Positions 46,612 through 47,194 of a DNA stretch of 47,194 nt are shown piece by piece. The translations under genes were made by a program, and so were the position numbers. Under the pieces are notes generated by a model that saw only the letters and a program-made list of their open reading frames with translations, had not been told where the DNA came from and did no database searches. Source of the stretch: an uncultured Clostridium sp. (lineage in GTDB: Bacteria > Bacillota > Clostridia > TANB77 > CAG-508); NCBI GenBank assembly GCA_948441945.1, contig CAOJQV010000008.1, positions 1-47,194 on the forward strand, given 5' to 3'. How positions within the stretch are numbered: position 1 is the stretch's first letter; the number at the start of each line of letters is the position of its first letter.

Positions 46612-47091
46612 TTATCTATGGTATGTTTCACCATTAGAAATTTTAAATGCTCTAAATAATTGTTCTAATAAAAATATTCTAATTAATTGATGAGGAAAAG
46701 TCATTTTAGAAAAACATATTTTTTGATTAGACAAATTCAATATATTTTCTGATAGACCTAAAGAACCTCCAATTACAAAAGTAACTTGGCTAGACTCCAT
46801 AGAAATTTTTTCTATATTCTTAGAAAATTCCTCAGATGAGAACTCTTTTCCTTTTAAATCCAAGCAAATTATGTAAGAATCTTTTTTTATGTGATTTATA
46901 ATATTGTTGCATTCTTTTATTTTAATTTCATTTTCAATACTATTATTAATTTTATCAGGAATTTTTTCATCAGGTAATTCTAATATATTTAATTTACAAT
47001 ATTTTGATAATCTTTTTGAATATTCATCAATTGCGTCTTTAAAAAATTTTTCTTTTATTTTTCCAATACATATTATATTAATTGTTAACAT
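46612..47091 (-). CDS. rlmH: 23S rRNA (pseudouridine-1915 N3)-methyltransferase RlmH
   Basis: A SPOUT-class methyltransferase, 159 aa, the usual length. 'INIICIGKIKEKFFKDAIDEY' is at the N-terminus, 'FVIGGSLGLSE' near residue 100, and the C-terminal 'FPHQLIRIFLLEQLFRAF' then 'NGETYHR'. ATG 47091 follows AAGGAAA; a longer frame starting near the window edge is spurious. Confidence 0.96.
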   Translation of the reverse strand: MLTINIICIGKIKEKFFKDAIDEYSKRLSKYCKLNILELPDEKIPDKINNSIENEIKIKECNNIINHIKKDSYIICLDLKGKEFSSEEFSKNIEKISMESSQVTFVIGGSLGLSENILNLSNQKICFSKMTFPHQLIRIFLLEQLFRAFKISNGETYHR

Positions 47092-47103
47092 TTTATTTTC
47101 CTT

Positions 47104-47194
47104 CTTTGTGCCATTGGGGACGTGGGGGTTTTTGGGTGTTTGTTTTGTAAATTGTTTAAAAAAAAAAAACAAAAAAAACAAAAAAAAAAAAAAA
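47104..47194. other. Low-complexity right edge with REP-like start
   Basis: GTGCCATTGGGGACG at about 47109-47123 and G/T-rich sequence are followed by an almost pure A tail. The first part resembles the start of a GGGAC-type repeat; the tail looks like an assembly end. Confidence 0.5.

Overview
This AT-rich window (G+C roughly a quarter) is the chromosomal replication-origin region of a low-GC Bacillota, most likely an uncultured, spore-forming-lineage Clostridia. The evidence is the order gyrB-recF-dnaN-dnaA / rpmH-rnpA-yidD-yidC-jag-mnmE-mnmG-rsmG-parA-parB diverging from oriC, plus spmA/spmB, a GerMN protein and an AbrB/SpoVT-type regulator. The homopolymer tail at the right edge and an odd reading frame at the left edge suggest that both ends are contig ends.

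Layout. 1-2251 (minus): a partial VirB4-type ATPase and a separate VirB4 N-terminal-module protein, with a 175-bp stretch of pure A/T between them. 2252-2818: non-coding, with degenerate repeats. 2819-8686 (minus): gyrB, recF, dnaN, dnaA. DnaA-box clusters lie on both sides of dnaA (7071-7236 and 8709-8878). 9112-19828 (plus): ribosomal protein L34, RNase P protein, membrane insertion, tRNA modification and chromosome partition genes, then a DUF4446 protein and a GT-C-like membrane protein. 19910-20167: two tRNA-Ser genes. 20309-33105 (plus): a type IV secretion (T4SS) operon with three tandem VirB2-like pilins, a PrgI/VirB3-like protein, a VirB4 split over two genes, a VirB6-like polytopic protein, two VirB8-like bitopic proteins and a two-domain peptidoglycan hydrolase. 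No relaxase, coupling ATPase or VirB11 is visible. 33160-35572: an ABC exporter. 35617-47091: mixed-strand genes (J-domain protein, small foreign-looking membrane protein, patatin, giant 2-hydroxyacyl-CoA dehydratase/activase, GerMN protein, trmN6, rsmI, abrB, spmA, spmB, a 33-aa peptide, rlmH), with two large palindromic elements.

Most interesting signal. Two conserved genes, mnmE and spmA, are each interrupted by one extra C that places an in-frame CGG codon just before a glycine GGN codon. A +1 step over that C restores the full conserved protein in both. By eye, over about 14,000 codons, no other native gene uses in-frame CGG; the only other two are in a GC-richer 79-aa gene that looks foreign. 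This fits CGG being an unassigned or hungry codon used as a +1 recoding site. Two independent indels remain the alternative.

Other notable points are a relaxase-less T4SS beside oriC, VirB4 split at the same place in two separate clusters, two neighbouring genes whose Shine-Dalgarno points to ATA, a perfect 70-bp palindrome feeding a promoter, a 188-bp near-perfect hairpin, and two small ORFs with good translation signals.
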